Source: Oscillospiraceae bacterium (GTDB lineage Bacteria > Bacillota > Clostridia > Oscillospirales > Ruminococcaceae). Taken from it: a DNA stretch of 64,000 nt. Location of the stretch: contig JAHYZA010000008.1 in assembly GCA_019424695.1 (NCBI GenBank), forward strand, positions 72,646-136,645. The letters are read 5' to 3'. The notes beneath the pieces are model-generated. The model was not told the origin of the DNA, did not search any database, and worked only from the letters and a program-made list of their open reading frames with translations. Position numbers and translations under genes: made by a program. Positions 49,828-58,285 of this stretch are shown one piece after another. The first letter of the stretch is position 1; each line of letters starts with the position of its first letter.

Positions 49828-51225
49828 ATGAACGATCCGCGTTGGGCGTCCATCGACGCCTTTGCTGAACAAAACCGTGAAAATATTCTGCGTGACATCA
49901 CCCGTCTGGTTGCTGTGCCGAGTGTTGAGGGCACACCGGAACCCGGTGCACCTTTCGGTGCGGGCCCCAAAGCCGCGCTGGACAAAGCGCTGGAGATTGC
50001 CTCGGAACTGGGCTTGCAGACCCATAATGCCGCAGGGTATATCGGCTGGGCGGAGACCGGGCCGATTGCCGACGGCCAGAAATTTCTGGCTACCATCACC
50101 CATACCGACGTAGTGCCGGAAGGCAACGGCTGGGACGCCGACCCTTATACGGTGCGTGTGCGCGATGGCTGGATTCTGGGCCGCGGTGTGGCCGATGACA
50201 AAGGCCCCAGCATCCTGTGCCTCTATGCGCTGAAATATTTGAAGGACAGCGGTGTGGCCCTCAAGTACCCTGTGCGGGCCCTGCTGGGTGCCAACGAGGA
50301 AACGAATATGCACGACGTGGACTACTACGCCGAGCATTATCCGATGCCGGCTTTCTGTTTCACCCCGGACGCGGAATTCCCCGTCTGCAACGGTGAGAAA
50401 GGCGGCTTCAACGGCGAGATCGTCAGCCCCAAGCTGGAAAACGGTGTGATTGCGGCCTTTGCCGGCGGTGTAGCGCGCAACGCGGTGCCGGACCGCGCTT
50501 CCTGCACGGTGCGCGTGGCACCGGAAGCTGTCAGGCTTATCGAAGGTGTGACGGCGGAAGCCGGAGAAAACGGAACCACCATTCTCCGCGGTTGGGGCAA
50601 GAGCGGCCACGCGGCCATGCCGGAAGGGACCGTCAATGCCATCGGCCTTTTGGTGAACTGCCTGCTGGCGAGCGGCATCTGCACCGAGCAGGAAGAGGCT
50701 TATTTAAAGGTGTTGCAGAGACTGCACGCCGCCAACGACGGCAGCACACTGGGGATTGCGGCCAACGACGGTCTGTTTGATCCGCTGACCATCATCGGCG
50801 GTACCATTGAGATGAAGGATGGCGTCATCCGCCAGAGTTTTGATTGCCGGTACCCCACCAACACCGATCCCGAAAAGATGACGGCGGCGATGGAAACGGT
50901 GTGCGGTACGGCAGCCCATCTGGAAAACCTGACGAGCCGTGTGCCGTTCTACATTGCGGCCGACAGCCCGGCCATCCAGACCCTCATCACCACCTACAAC
51001 GACGTTACGGGGGAGAACAAGACCCCCTTCACCATGGGCGGCGGCACCTATGCGCGACACTTCCCGTATGCGGTCAGCTTCGGACCGGAGCATACGGACC
51101 TGGAAATACCCGAGTTTGCCGGTCCGATGCACGGTGCCAATGAAGGCGCTCCCTTTGAAAAGCTGATCGAAGCGCTGAAGATCTACATTCTGGCCCTGCT
51201 GCGCCTGCAGGAGATCGACCTGTAA
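49828..51225 (+). CDS. Sapep family dipeptidase (PepV-like, M20)
   Basis: A 465-residue M20-type metallopeptidase. ATG 49828 follows GGGAGGTACTTCC; an ATG at 49810 precedes that site and is less likely. Zinc-site motifs are THTDVVPEGNGW (His/Asp near residue 92), GRGVADDKGP (Asp near 122) and GANEETNMHD (catalytic Glu and ligand near 158). The lid domain in the middle and HGANEGAPFEKL at the C-terminus are typical of PepV/Sapep. These cytosolic enzymes cleave dipeptides, often with N-terminal beta-Ala or D-Ala. Appears monocistronic with its own terminator. Confidence 0.93.
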   Translation: MNDPRWASIDAFAEQNRENILRDITRLVAVPSVEGTPEPGAPFGAGPKAALDKALEIASELGLQTHNAAGYIGWAETGPIADGQKFLATITHTDVVPEGNGWDADPYTVRVRDGWILGRGVADDKGPSILCLYALKYLKDSGVALKYPVRALLGANEETNMHDVDYYAEHYPMPAFCFTPDAEFPVCNGEKGGFNGEIVSPKLENGVIAAFAGGVARNAVPDRASCTVRVAPEAVRLIEGVTAEAGENGTTILRGWGKSGHAAMPEGTVNAIGLLVNCLLASGICTEQEEAYLKVLQRLHAANDGSTLGIAANDGLFDPLTIIGGTIEMKDGVIRQSFDCRYPTNTDPEKMTAAMETVCGTAAHLENLTSRVPFYIAADSPAIQTLITTYNDVTGENKTPFTMGGGTYARHFPYAVSFGPEHTDLEIPEFAGPMHGANEGAPFEKLIEALKIYILALLRLQEIDL

Positions 51226-51246
51226 TTCAATCTTGATCCCGTAAAA

Positions 51247-51285
51247 ACAACCGCCCCGGCGCCTTACAGGCGTCGGGGCGGTTGT
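51247..51285. terminator. Terminator between the dipeptidase gene and the small minus-strand gene
   Basis: ACAACCGCCCC and its inverted copy GGGGCGGTTGT enclose a paired GGCGCC/GGCGTC inner stem. A-rich on the left and GT-rich on the right, so it serves the minus strand (TTTTTAC) at least as well as the plus strand. Confidence 0.75.
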
Positions 51286-51291
51286 GCGTTT

Positions 51292-51426
51292 TCAGATATC
51301 ATACCGGTACAGCGTTATATAACAGGAACGCTTGTGACGGGCCTTGCGGCGGCAGAGCAGAACGGTAAGTGCCAGCAGGCCGCCGGCAGCGGTCAGAAGG
51401 GCCAAAAGTTTAGCCAAATGTTTCAT
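51292..51426 (-). CDS. 44-residue single-helix membrane peptide
   Basis: A small gene with a strong binding site (AAAAAAGGAGGCAGAT) nine bases ahead of ATG. The product MKHLAKLLALLTAAGGLLAL... has one hydrophobic helix (about residues 5-24), then a basic cluster (CRRKARHKR) and a tyrosine-containing tail ending in RYDI. It runs divergently from rnfC and is preceded by a plausible promoter (TTGCAT, 17 bases, TAGTAT on the minus strand). No family recognised. Coding is supported by binding site, helix and terminator placement only. Confidence 0.55.
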   Translation of the reverse strand: MKHLAKLLALLTAAGGLLALTVLLCRRKARHKRSCYITLYRYDI

Positions 51427-51519
51427 ATCTGCCTCCTTTTTTGGAAAAACAGCTGCAGAGCGATCATTACCAACATACTACCATAAACGACACCGGGATG
51501 CAAGCATCGTACATCCTTT

Positions 51520-51542
51520 GCAACATTTGCGCAAATTGTTGC
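51520..51542. promoter_or_regulatory. Large imperfect palindrome upstream of rnfC
   Basis: GCAACATTTGCGCAAATTGTTGC has a perfect 12-base core (ATTTGCGCAAAT) flanked by GCAAC and GTTGC arms with a one-base offset. It lies between the small membrane gene and the rnf promoter and could be an operator for either. Confidence 0.45.
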
Positions 51543-51591
51543 AGAAATTGCGAACTTGAACAAAACGCCAAGTCCTGAACAGCCGGGAATC

Positions 51592-51619
51592 TTGACTTGA
51601 CGCCGCAAAATGGTAAAAT
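51592..51619 (+). promoter_or_regulatory. Promoter for the rnf operon
   Basis: TTGACT, a 16-base spacer and TGG-TAAAAT (extended -10), about 93 bases ahead of rnfC. Confidence 0.65.
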
Positions 51620-51711
51620 GGGTAGGTATACTTTGGGGTATAGCAGGGAGAGACGCCGTATCTTGCGGTGGAGCTGCTTTACCCAGACAACAAGGAAATG
51701 GGGGAAATAGA

Positions 51712-53049
51712 TTGTTCAAGTCCCTAAAGCGTTCCGCCAAAGGCGCGAGCGTGCCGCATGTGAAAGCGACAGCAGGGCAGCCGACGGTCAAAATGCCGGT
51801 TCCCGAGCACGTCATCATTCCCATGTCGATGCACATCGGCGCACCGGCGGAACCCGTCGTCAAGAAGGGCGACACCGTCATGGTTGGCACTTTGATCGGC
51901 AAGGCCAGCGGCTTTGTCAGTGCCAACATTCACTCCAGCGTATCGGGCACCGTGCAGGATGTTGCGCCCATGCGGATGGTCAACGGCGTGATGACCACGG
52001 CCGTAGCCATCAAGACCGACGGGCAGCAGACGGTGGACCCGGCCTGCGTGCCGCCCACGGTCACTGACAAAGCCAGCCTGCTGGCGGCTATTCAGGCATG
52101 TGGTCTGGTGGGCGTCGGCGGTGCCGGCTTCCCGACCCACGTCAAGCTGGCGGCCGACACCATTGATACCTTGCTGATCAACGCAGCCGAGTGTGAGCCC
52201 TATCTGACCACCGACTGCCGTGAAATGCTGGAATGCAGCGACACGATCATCTCGGGTATCGCCGCTGTGATGAAGTACTGCAACATTCCCAACTGTATCA
52301 TCGGCATCGAGCGCAACAAGCCCGAGTGCATCGACCAGATGAACTCTCTTGTGCGCGGCATGGCCGGCGTCAGCGTCAAACCGCTGCCCACCCGGTACCC
52401 CCAGGGTGCCGAGAAAACCTTGGTGGAAACCTGCACCGGCCGGGAAGTGCCGCAGGTCGGTCCTTCCGGCAAGGCGGGTCTGCCCGCCGATGTGGGCTGC
52501 GTCATCATGAACGTGACCAGTGTTTCCACGCTGGGCAAGTTCCTCAAAACCGGCATGCCGTTGACCACCAAGCGTGTCACGGTGGAAGGCGATGCCATCG
52601 CCAAGCCGCAGAACGTGGAAGTCCCCATCGGCACGCTGTACCGTGATGTCATCGAGGCATGCGGCGGCATCAAATCCGACGTGGAACTGGGCAAGATCAT
52701 CTTCGGCGGCCCCATGATGGGCGGCGCTGCGCCCAGCGCAGATTTTCCGGTCCTGAAGCAGAACAACGGTTTGCTGCTGTTCAGCAAAAAGGCCGCCGCT
52801 CTGCCGGATGCAGCTGCCTGTATCCGCTGTGGCCGCTGCATCGAAGCCTGCCCCATGGGTCTGGAGCCCGTGGTTGTGGCCGAGGCGTTCAGCCACAAGG
52901 ATTTTGACGCCCTGAAGGCGCGCTGTGTGGATCTGTGTGTGGCCTGCGGCAGCTGCAGCTATGCCTGCCCGGCCAAGCGTCCCGTCAGCCAGACCATGAC
53001 GCTGGCCAAGGCGTGGTACATGGGTGAACTGCGGAAAGGAGGCAAATGA
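51712..53049 (+). CDS. rnfC: Rnf electron transport complex subunit RnfC
   Basis: A 445-residue soluble subunit that carries the NADH/flavin-binding part of the ferredoxin:NAD oxidoreductase. The start is TTG 51712 after GGGGGAAATAGA; upstream in-frame ATG at 51610 would add unconserved residues. The nucleotide-binding GLVGVGGAGFPTHVKL is near residues 128-143. Two 4Fe-4S motifs, CIRCGRCIEACP and CVACGSCSYACPAKRP, lie near 370 and 410. First gene of rnfCDGEAB. Confidence 0.95.
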   Translation: MFKSLKRSAKGASVPHVKATAGQPTVKMPVPEHVIIPMSMHIGAPAEPVVKKGDTVMVGTLIGKASGFVSANIHSSVSGTVQDVAPMRMVNGVMTTAVAIKTDGQQTVDPACVPPTVTDKASLLAAIQACGLVGVGGAGFPTHVKLAADTIDTLLINAAECEPYLTTDCREMLECSDTIISGIAAVMKYCNIPNCIIGIERNKPECIDQMNSLVRGMAGVSVKPLPTRYPQGAEKTLVETCTGREVPQVGPSGKAGLPADVGCVIMNVTSVSTLGKFLKTGMPLTTKRVTVEGDAIAKPQNVEVPIGTLYRDVIEACGGIKSDVELGKIIFGGPMMGGAAPSADFPVLKQNNGLLLFSKKAAALPDAAACIRCGRCIEACPMGLEPVVVAEAFSHKDFDALKARCVDLCVACGSCSYACPAKRPVSQTMTLAKAWYMGELRKGGK

Positions 53050-53052
53050 CAA

Positions 53053-54021
53053 ATGGAAGAACGTTTGCTTGTAACCGCCTCGCCGCATATCCGGGATTGT
53101 TCCACGACCCGTGGCCTCATGGGCAATGTTGTCATTGCTCTGCTGCCCTGTGTCCTGGCTTCGGCCCTGATTTTCGGCGTGCAGGCACTGGTCCAGGTCG
53201 TTGTGACCACCTTTGCCTGTGTGGCGTTTGAATATCTCTACGAACTGCTGCTGCATAAGCAGAACACGGTAGGGGACCTGTCTGCCGTCGTGACCGGCAT
53301 GATCCTGGCCCTCAATATGCCGGTGGGCATGCCGCTGTGGATCGCGGTGGTCGGCGCCTTTGTCGCCATCATCATCACCAAACAGCTGTTCGGCGGCATC
53401 GGCTATAACCTGGCCAACCCCGCCCTGATCGGCCGTATCGTGCTGTTCCTCGGCTTCACCTCCCGTATGACGACCTACGTCTATCCCGACATGGCCGTGG
53501 ATGCCCTGGCTTCTGCCACTCCGCTGGCTTCCAGCGTGGATCTGAACGCCGTCAACTTCCTGGATATGTTCCTGGGCCTGCACGGCGGCATGCTGGGTGA
53601 GACCTGCGTGCTTGCCATTCTGGCCGGCTTTGCCATTCTGCTGGCGACCGGTACCATTGAAGCCACCATTCCCGTCAGCATCGTGGCCACCTGCTATGTC
53701 CTGACGCTGCTCTATACCCGTGACCCCTACGTGGCGCTGATGGAGTGCATGGCCGGCGGCCTGCTGTTCGGTGCGGTCTTTATGGCCACCGACTACGTCA
53801 CCAGCCCCTTCACCACCAAGGGCAAACTCTACTACGGTATTTTCATCGGCCTGGTGACCTTCCTGATCCGTCACTTTGCCAGCATGAACGAGGGCATGAG
53901 CTTTGCCATCCTGCTGGGCAACCTCATGACGCCCTGGTTCAACGAGTGGGGCCATCAGGTGCCCCTGGGCTTCAAGAAAGCCAAAAAAGCAAAAGCCAAA
54001 AAGGAAGGGGGTGCTGACTGA
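53053..54021 (+). CDS. rnfD: Rnf complex subunit RnfD
   Basis: A 322-residue integral membrane subunit with about nine hydrophobic segments. RnfD binds FMN covalently through a threonine in an SGAT-type motif; here the corresponding stretch is DALASATPLASS near residues 152-163, with Ser-Ala-Thr in place of Ser-Gly-Ala-Thr. The NPALIGRIVLF segment is conserved. GAAAGGAGGCAAATGACAA before the ATG lies across the rnfC stop. It overlaps rnfG by one base. Confidence 0.94.
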   Translation: MEERLLVTASPHIRDCSTTRGLMGNVVIALLPCVLASALIFGVQALVQVVVTTFACVAFEYLYELLLHKQNTVGDLSAVVTGMILALNMPVGMPLWIAVVGAFVAIIITKQLFGGIGYNLANPALIGRIVLFLGFTSRMTTYVYPDMAVDALASATPLASSVDLNAVNFLDMFLGLHGGMLGETCVLAILAGFAILLATGTIEATIPVSIVATCYVLTLLYTRDPYVALMECMAGGLLFGAVFMATDYVTSPFTTKGKLYYGIFIGLVTFLIRHFASMNEGMSFAILLGNLMTPWFNEWGHQVPLGFKKAKKAKAKKEGGAD

Positions 54022-54596
54022 TGGCAAACAACCAGACCCCGGAAAAGCAGAGTGCCTTCAAGGAACTGGTACTGCCGGTCATCGTGCTGGTGGTCATCTG
54101 CCTTGTGTGCAGCGCCCTGCTGGCGGTCCTCAATGATGTGACCGCTCCCATCATCGAGGAAAATACCAAGGCCGAGACTCTGGCGGCCTATCTGTCGGTA
54201 CTGCCCGAGGGCACCACGGATTCCGATATGACCGAACTGGCGGACCTGACCACCCCCGATGTACTGGGGGCAGTGACCACTTCTTCCGGCGCGGCGGCCG
54301 TCAAGGCGGCTTCCTCCGGATACTCCGGCAAGGACGTCACGGTCTATGTGGCCTTTGACACCAACGGTGCCATCTCCAACATCAGCGTGGATGCTTCCAC
54401 CCAGACCACCGGCATCGGTTCCAAGGTGGCGGATGAGAGCTTCACTTCCGGCTTTATCGGCTGGAACGGCGGCGCGGTTTCCAGCGGTTCTCCGGTGGAC
54501 GGCGTTGCCAGCGCCACGTATTCCAGCAATGCGGTCTTTTCTGCCGTGAACGCGGCCATCGACTGCTATACCAACGAGATCAAAGGGGGTATGTAA
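54021..54596 (+). CDS. rnfG: Rnf complex subunit RnfG
   Basis: A 191-residue subunit with an N-terminal helix (about residues 17-38) and an extracytosolic FMN-binding domain. The covalent flavin motif is seen as DGVASATYSSNAV near residues 160-172 (family S[TS]GAT). GGAAGGGGGTGCTG precedes the ATG inside rnfD. Confidence 0.94.
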   Translation: MANNQTPEKQSAFKELVLPVIVLVVICLVCSALLAVLNDVTAPIIEENTKAETLAAYLSVLPEGTTDSDMTELADLTTPDVLGAVTTSSGAAAVKAASSGYSGKDVTVYVAFDTNGAISNISVDASTQTTGIGSKVADESFTSGFIGWNGGAVSSGSPVDGVASATYSSNAVFSAVNAAIDCYTNEIKGGM

Positions 54597-54598
54597 CG

Positions 54599-55291
54599 AT
54601 GGCTGAAAAACCGAGCAAATGGAAAGTTTTTACGGCGGGCATCATTCGTGAAAACCCCGTTCTGCGTCTGGTGCTGGGCTGCTGCTCCGCACTGGCCGTC
54701 ACCACCACTGTCTCCGGCGCTGTGGGCATGGGCCTGTCCATGACCTTCGTGCTGGTTTGCTCCAATATCGTTATCTCGGCACTGCGCAAGGTGATTCCTG
54801 CCAAGGTGCATCTGCCGTGCTACATTGTCATCATCGCCACTTTCGTTACGGTGGTCCAGATGGTGCTGCAGGCTTTCGTGCCGGAGTTGTACAAGTCGCT
54901 GGGCGTGTTCCTGGCGCTGATCGTCGTCAACTGCATCATCCTCGGCCGCGCCGAGATGTTCGCCTGCAAGAACACGGTGGTCGATTCTGCGCTGGATGGT
55001 CTGGGCATGGGCATCGGTTATATCCTGACCATGGCTTTGATGTCCTCCATCCGTGAGATTATCGGCAGCGGCACCTGGCTGGGCATCACCATCATCCCCG
55101 AAAGTGTGGACCGCATGACCATCATGAACTCTGCGCCCGGCGGCTTCTTTGTGTTCGGCTGCCTGATGGCCGGCTGTGTCTGGCTGGAGCGCAAACTCAA
55201 CAAGCCCATTGAACGCAAGACCTGCGGCGATGTGATGCTGGAACAGCTCGACGCCGCCAAGGCCGAACAGAAAGGGGGCGCTGAAGAATGA
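54599..55291 (+). CDS. rnfE: Rnf complex subunit RnfE
   Basis: A 230-residue membrane subunit with about six helices. Family features include NPVLRLVLGCCSALAVT near the N-terminus and the Cys-containing VVNCIILGRAEMFACKN near residues 104-120, which helps coordinate the intramembrane iron-sulfur cluster shared with RnfA. AAAGGGGGTATGTAACG precedes the ATG. It overlaps rnfA by four bases. Confidence 0.95.
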   Translation: MAEKPSKWKVFTAGIIRENPVLRLVLGCCSALAVTTTVSGAVGMGLSMTFVLVCSNIVISALRKVIPAKVHLPCYIVIIATFVTVVQMVLQAFVPELYKSLGVFLALIVVNCIILGRAEMFACKNTVVDSALDGLGMGIGYILTMALMSSIREIIGSGTWLGITIIPESVDRMTIMNSAPGGFFVFGCLMAGCVWLERKLNKPIERKTCGDVMLEQLDAAKAEQKGGAEE

Positions 55292-55929
55292 GTTCTCAGA
55301 TTGCAACGTTTGCCACGATCTTCTTCAGCATGATCCTGGTCAACAACTACGTTCTGGTACAGTTCCTGGGCATCTGCCCCTTCCTGGGCGTTTCCAAGAA
55401 GCTGGATTCCTCCGTGGGTATGGGCCTGGCCGTTATCGTGGTCATGGTCATCGCCACAGCGGTTACCTTCCCGCTGCAGATTTTCCTGCTGGATGCCTTT
55501 GATCTGGGCTATATGCAGACCATCATCTTCATTCTGGTCATCGCGGTTCTTGTCCAGCTCATCGAGATCACCCTCAAGCGTTATGTCCCGGCCCTGTACC
55601 AGTCGCTGGGCGTTTATCTGCCGCTGATCACCACCAACTGCTGCGTACTGGGCGTCACCATCCTGGCTGTACAGGACTATTCTGCTATTGTGGAAACCGC
55701 CGGCTTTGGCCTGGCTTATGCCGAGGCGCTGATCTGCGCCGCTGGCGCCGGTGTGGGCTTCCTTGTGGCTATGCTGCTCTTCTGTGGCGTGCGTCAGCGG
55801 GTGGAAAATGCCAACCCGCCCGAATGCTTCAAGGGGTTGCCCATCACGCTGGTTGCCGCGGCAATCACGTCCCTCAGCTTCATGGGCTTCGGCGGTATGG
55901 TGGAAAACATCATCAACGCGATTCTGTAA
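55288..55929 (+). CDS. rnfA: Rnf complex subunit RnfA
   Basis: A 213-residue membrane subunit with about six helices. NNYVLVQFLGICPFLGVSKK near residues 13-32 and TTNCCVLGVTI near 113-123 hold the conserved cysteines for the RnfA-RnfE iron-sulfur site. AAAGGGGGCGCTGAAG precedes the ATG inside rnfE. Confidence 0.96.
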   Translation: MSSQIATFATIFFSMILVNNYVLVQFLGICPFLGVSKKLDSSVGMGLAVIVVMVIATAVTFPLQIFLLDAFDLGYMQTIIFILVIAVLVQLIEITLKRYVPALYQSLGVYLPLITTNCCVLGVTILAVQDYSAIVETAGFGLAYAEALICAAGAGVGFLVAMLLFCGVRQRVENANPPECFKGLPITLVAAAITSLSFMGFGGMVENIINAIL

Positions 55930-55947
55930 GAAAGGGGAATAAAGAGA

Positions 55948-56784
55948 ATGAACCCGATCGTATTTGCTATCGTCGTGCTGGTGGTGCTGGGCCTGGTCGG
56001 CGGCCTGATCCTGGTGCTGGCTTCCAAGTTCATGGCTGTATATGAAGACCCGCGCATTGCGCAGATCACCGACTGCCTGGCCGGTGCCAACTGCGGCGGA
56101 TGCGGCTATGCCGGCTGTGCCGACTATGCCAAGGCAATCGTCCAAGATGGTGCCCCCACTTTCAAATGCGCCCCCGGTGGCGATAAAACCGCCGATGCCA
56201 TCAACCGCATTATGGGCGCTGAAGAGACCGACCGCCCCAGCATGCGTGCTACCGTCATCTGCGCCGGCGGCGAAAACTGCGGCAAGCGCTTCGACTACAA
56301 GGGCATCCAGACCTGCGCTGCAGCAGCTGCGGTAGCCGGCGGTCCCAGCGCCTGCTCCTATGGCTGTCTGGGCCTGGGCGACTGCACCCGCGCCTGCAAG
56401 TTTGACGCCATCCATGTCGTCAACGGCGTGGCGGTGGTGGACCGCAGCAAGTGCACCGGCTGCACGGCCTGCACGGCGGTCTGCCCGCGTAAAGTCATCC
56501 AGATGAAGCCCATCGCACCCCAGCCCGCCGTTAAGTGCTCCAACAAGGATAAGGGTGTTGTGGTCAACAAGACCTGCAAGGTGGGGTGCATTGCCTGCGG
56601 TCTGTGCGTGCGCAACTGCCCCCAGCAGGCGATCTTCCTCAAGGATAACGTTGCCGTAATCGACTACACCAAGTGCAATGGCTGTGGCACCTGTGTGACC
56701 AAGTGTCCCAAAAAGGCCATTCAGTGGGTGGAAGGTGCTCCGCGCCCTGTGGACGCGCCGGTTCCGGCTCCTGAAGTGCACTGA
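55948..56784 (+). CDS. rnfB: Rnf complex subunit RnfB
   Basis: A 278-residue iron-sulfur subunit that accepts electrons from reduced ferredoxin. An N-terminal membrane helix (about residues 4-26) is followed by the four-Cys domain CLAGANCGGCGYAGCADYA near 46-64 and then ferredoxin-like motifs CSYGCLGLGDCTRAC, CTGCTACTAVCP, CIACGLCVRNCP and CNGCGTCVTKCP. Cysteine count suggests several 4Fe-4S clusters. GAAAGGGGAATAAAGAG precedes the ATG. Last gene of the operon, followed by a terminator. Confidence 0.96.
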   Translation: MNPIVFAIVVLVVLGLVGGLILVLASKFMAVYEDPRIAQITDCLAGANCGGCGYAGCADYAKAIVQDGAPTFKCAPGGDKTADAINRIMGAEETDRPSMRATVICAGGENCGKRFDYKGIQTCAAAAAVAGGPSACSYGCLGLGDCTRACKFDAIHVVNGVAVVDRSKCTGCTACTAVCPRKVIQMKPIAPQPAVKCSNKDKGVVVNKTCKVGCIACGLCVRNCPQQAIFLKDNVAVIDYTKCNGCGTCVTKCPKKAIQWVEGAPRPVDAPVPAPEVH

Positions 56785-56799
56785 TTTTTGTGCGTCGTT

Positions 56800-56824
56800 C
56801 CCCGCCGCAAGGCGGGGATTTTTT
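56800..56824 (+). terminator. Terminator of the rnf operon
   Basis: CCCCGCC and GGCGGGG form a 7-bp stem with a GCAA loop, followed by ATTTTTTT. Confidence 0.95.
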
Positions 56825-56855
56825 TGTGTTTTGGACGATTTTTTTGAAAAAACAG

Positions 56856-56884
56856 GGGACAGATCGCCCCAAGTATGTTATACT
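56856..56884 (+). promoter_or_regulatory. Promoter for the flavodiiron protein gene
   Basis: GGGACA (4 of 6 to consensus), a 17-base spacer and TATACT with an upstream TGT. Confidence 0.65.
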
Positions 56885-56931
56885 GTTTTCTGTAGGTAAA
56901 TTTGTAACAAACTGCAGGGAGGTTTACCACA

Positions 56932-58086
56932 ATGGAAATCACCAAGGATATTTTGTACGTAGGCGTCAACGATCATGGCGTTGACCTGTTCGAGGGGCAG
57001 TATAAAGTGCCCAACGGCATGGCATACAATTCCTATCTCATCCGGGACGAGAAAGTGGCGGTTATGGACTCTGTCGATGCCCACTTCACCGATGCCTGGC
57101 TGACCAACATCGCTTCTGTGCTGGGCGGCCGCGAACCGGATTACCTGATCGTGCAGCATATGGAGCCCGACCATTCCGGTTCTATCTTTTCGTTTGCGCA
57201 GGCATACCCCGACACCAAGATCGTGGCATCTGCCAAGGCGGTTGCCATCATGCAGCAGTTCTTTGATACTGACTTTACCAGCCGCTGCCTGATCGTCAAG
57301 GAAGGCGATACGCTGGAACTGGGCAGCCATACGCTGCACTTTGTTACCGCCCCGATGGTGCACTGGCCGGAAGTCATCATGACCTACGATTCCACCGACA
57401 AGGTGCTGTTCAGCGCCGATGCCTTCGGCAAGTTCGGTGCCCTGGACGTGGAAGAAGAATGGCTGCCGGAAGCCCGTCGTTACTACATTGGCATTGTGGG
57501 CAAATATGGCCAGCAGGTGCAGGGTGTCCTGAAAAAGGCCGCCGGTCTGGAAATCGAGACGGTCTGCTCGCTGCATGGCCCTGTTCTGCACAAGGAGCAG
57601 CTGGCGGATGCGCTGGCCGCCTACGATACCTGGAGTGCCTACCGTCCCGAGACCGAGGGCGTGCTAGTGGCTTACAGCTCCATTTACGGCCACACCAAGC
57701 AGGCCGCTGAGGACCTGGGCGAGAAACTGCGTGCCAACGGTGTGAACGTCACGGTAATGGACCTTGCCCGCTGCGATATGGCTGAGGCGGTTGCCCAGGC
57801 TTTCCGTTACAGCAAGCTGGTCCTGGCCTCCCCGACTTACAATGGGGAAGTCTTCCCGTTCACCCGTTGCTTCATCGAGCACCTGACCGAGCGCAACTAT
57901 CAGAACCGCACGGTGGCCATCATTGAGAATGGCACCTGGGCGCCCACGGCAGGCCGGGTAATGCGCAAAATGCTGGAGAACAGCAAGAATCTGACGATTC
58001 TGGATCAGACTGTCAGCATCAAGAGTGCGCTGAACGCCGCCAGCCGTGCTCAGCTGGACGAGATGGCTGAAGTCCTGAGCAAGTAA
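56932..58086 (+). CDS. Flavodiiron protein (A-type flavoprotein, FprA-like)
   Basis: A 384-residue protein with an N-terminal metallo-beta-lactamase-type diiron domain and a C-terminal flavodoxin domain. Diiron ligands appear as HMEPDHSG near residues 79-86, a His in APMVHWPEV near 140-148, FSADAFGKFG near 162-171 and LHGPVLH near 220-226. The FMN-binding YSSIYGHTKQAAEDL is near 247-261. Such proteins reduce O2 or NO to water or N2O in anaerobes using rubredoxin or other donors. GCAGGGAGGTTTACCACA precedes the ATG. It directly follows rnfB, hinting at a redox-stress setting. Confidence 0.95.
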   Translation: MEITKDILYVGVNDHGVDLFEGQYKVPNGMAYNSYLIRDEKVAVMDSVDAHFTDAWLTNIASVLGGREPDYLIVQHMEPDHSGSIFSFAQAYPDTKIVASAKAVAIMQQFFDTDFTSRCLIVKEGDTLELGSHTLHFVTAPMVHWPEVIMTYDSTDKVLFSADAFGKFGALDVEEEWLPEARRYYIGIVGKYGQQVQGVLKKAAGLEIETVCSLHGPVLHKEQLADALAAYDTWSAYRPETEGVLVAYSSIYGHTKQAAEDLGEKLRANGVNVTVMDLARCDMAEAVAQAFRYSKLVLASPTYNGEVFPFTRCFIEHLTERNYQNRTVAIIENGTWAPTAGRVMRKMLENSKNLTILDQTVSIKSALNAASRAQLDEMAEVLSK

Positions 58087-58114
58087 TTTTTGTAAAAAAT
58101 CTCCCGAAATGGGG

Positions 58115-58143
58115 TTGACAAAACGGCAGAGATGCCGTATAAT
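58115..58143 (+). promoter_or_regulatory. Consensus promoter for tRNA-Val
   Basis: TTGACA, a 17-base spacer and TATAAT, a perfect sigma-A consensus, ending 21 bases before the mature tRNA. Confidence 0.95.
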
Positions 58144-58164
58144 ATCTAGCGTTGACCCCATTAT

Positions 58165-58241
58165 GGAAGATTAGCTCAGCTGGTTAGAGCGCTGCGTTCA
58201 CATCGCAGAGGTCTTGGGTTCGAGTCCCTAATCTTCCACCA
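58165..58241 (+). tRNA. tRNA-Val (CAC anticodon)
   Basis: A 77-base gene with encoded CCA. GGAAGAT pairs with ATCTTCC; the anticodon stem CTGCG/CGCAG encloses TTCACAT, giving anticodon CAC for GTG codons. The T-arm is GGGTTCGAGTCCC. Confidence 0.95.
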
Positions 58242-58251
58242 TATGGTTTCG

Positions 58252-58285
58252 TCCGAACCCGGATTCCGGGTTCGGATTTTTTGTT
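58252..58285 (+). terminator. Terminator after tRNA-Val
   Basis: TCCGAACCC and GGGTTCGGA form a 9-bp or longer stem followed by TTTTTTG. Confidence 0.93.

Noticed and set aside
51520..51542. Rex (NADH-responsive) operator upstream of rnfC
   Set aside because: The palindrome core ATTTGCGCAAAT does not match the TTGTGAA-N4-TTCACAA Rex consensus.
51724..54027. 767-residue minus-strand open frame opposite rnfC and rnfD
   Set aside because: Antisense shadow of the rnf operon; His/Gln/Gly-rich.
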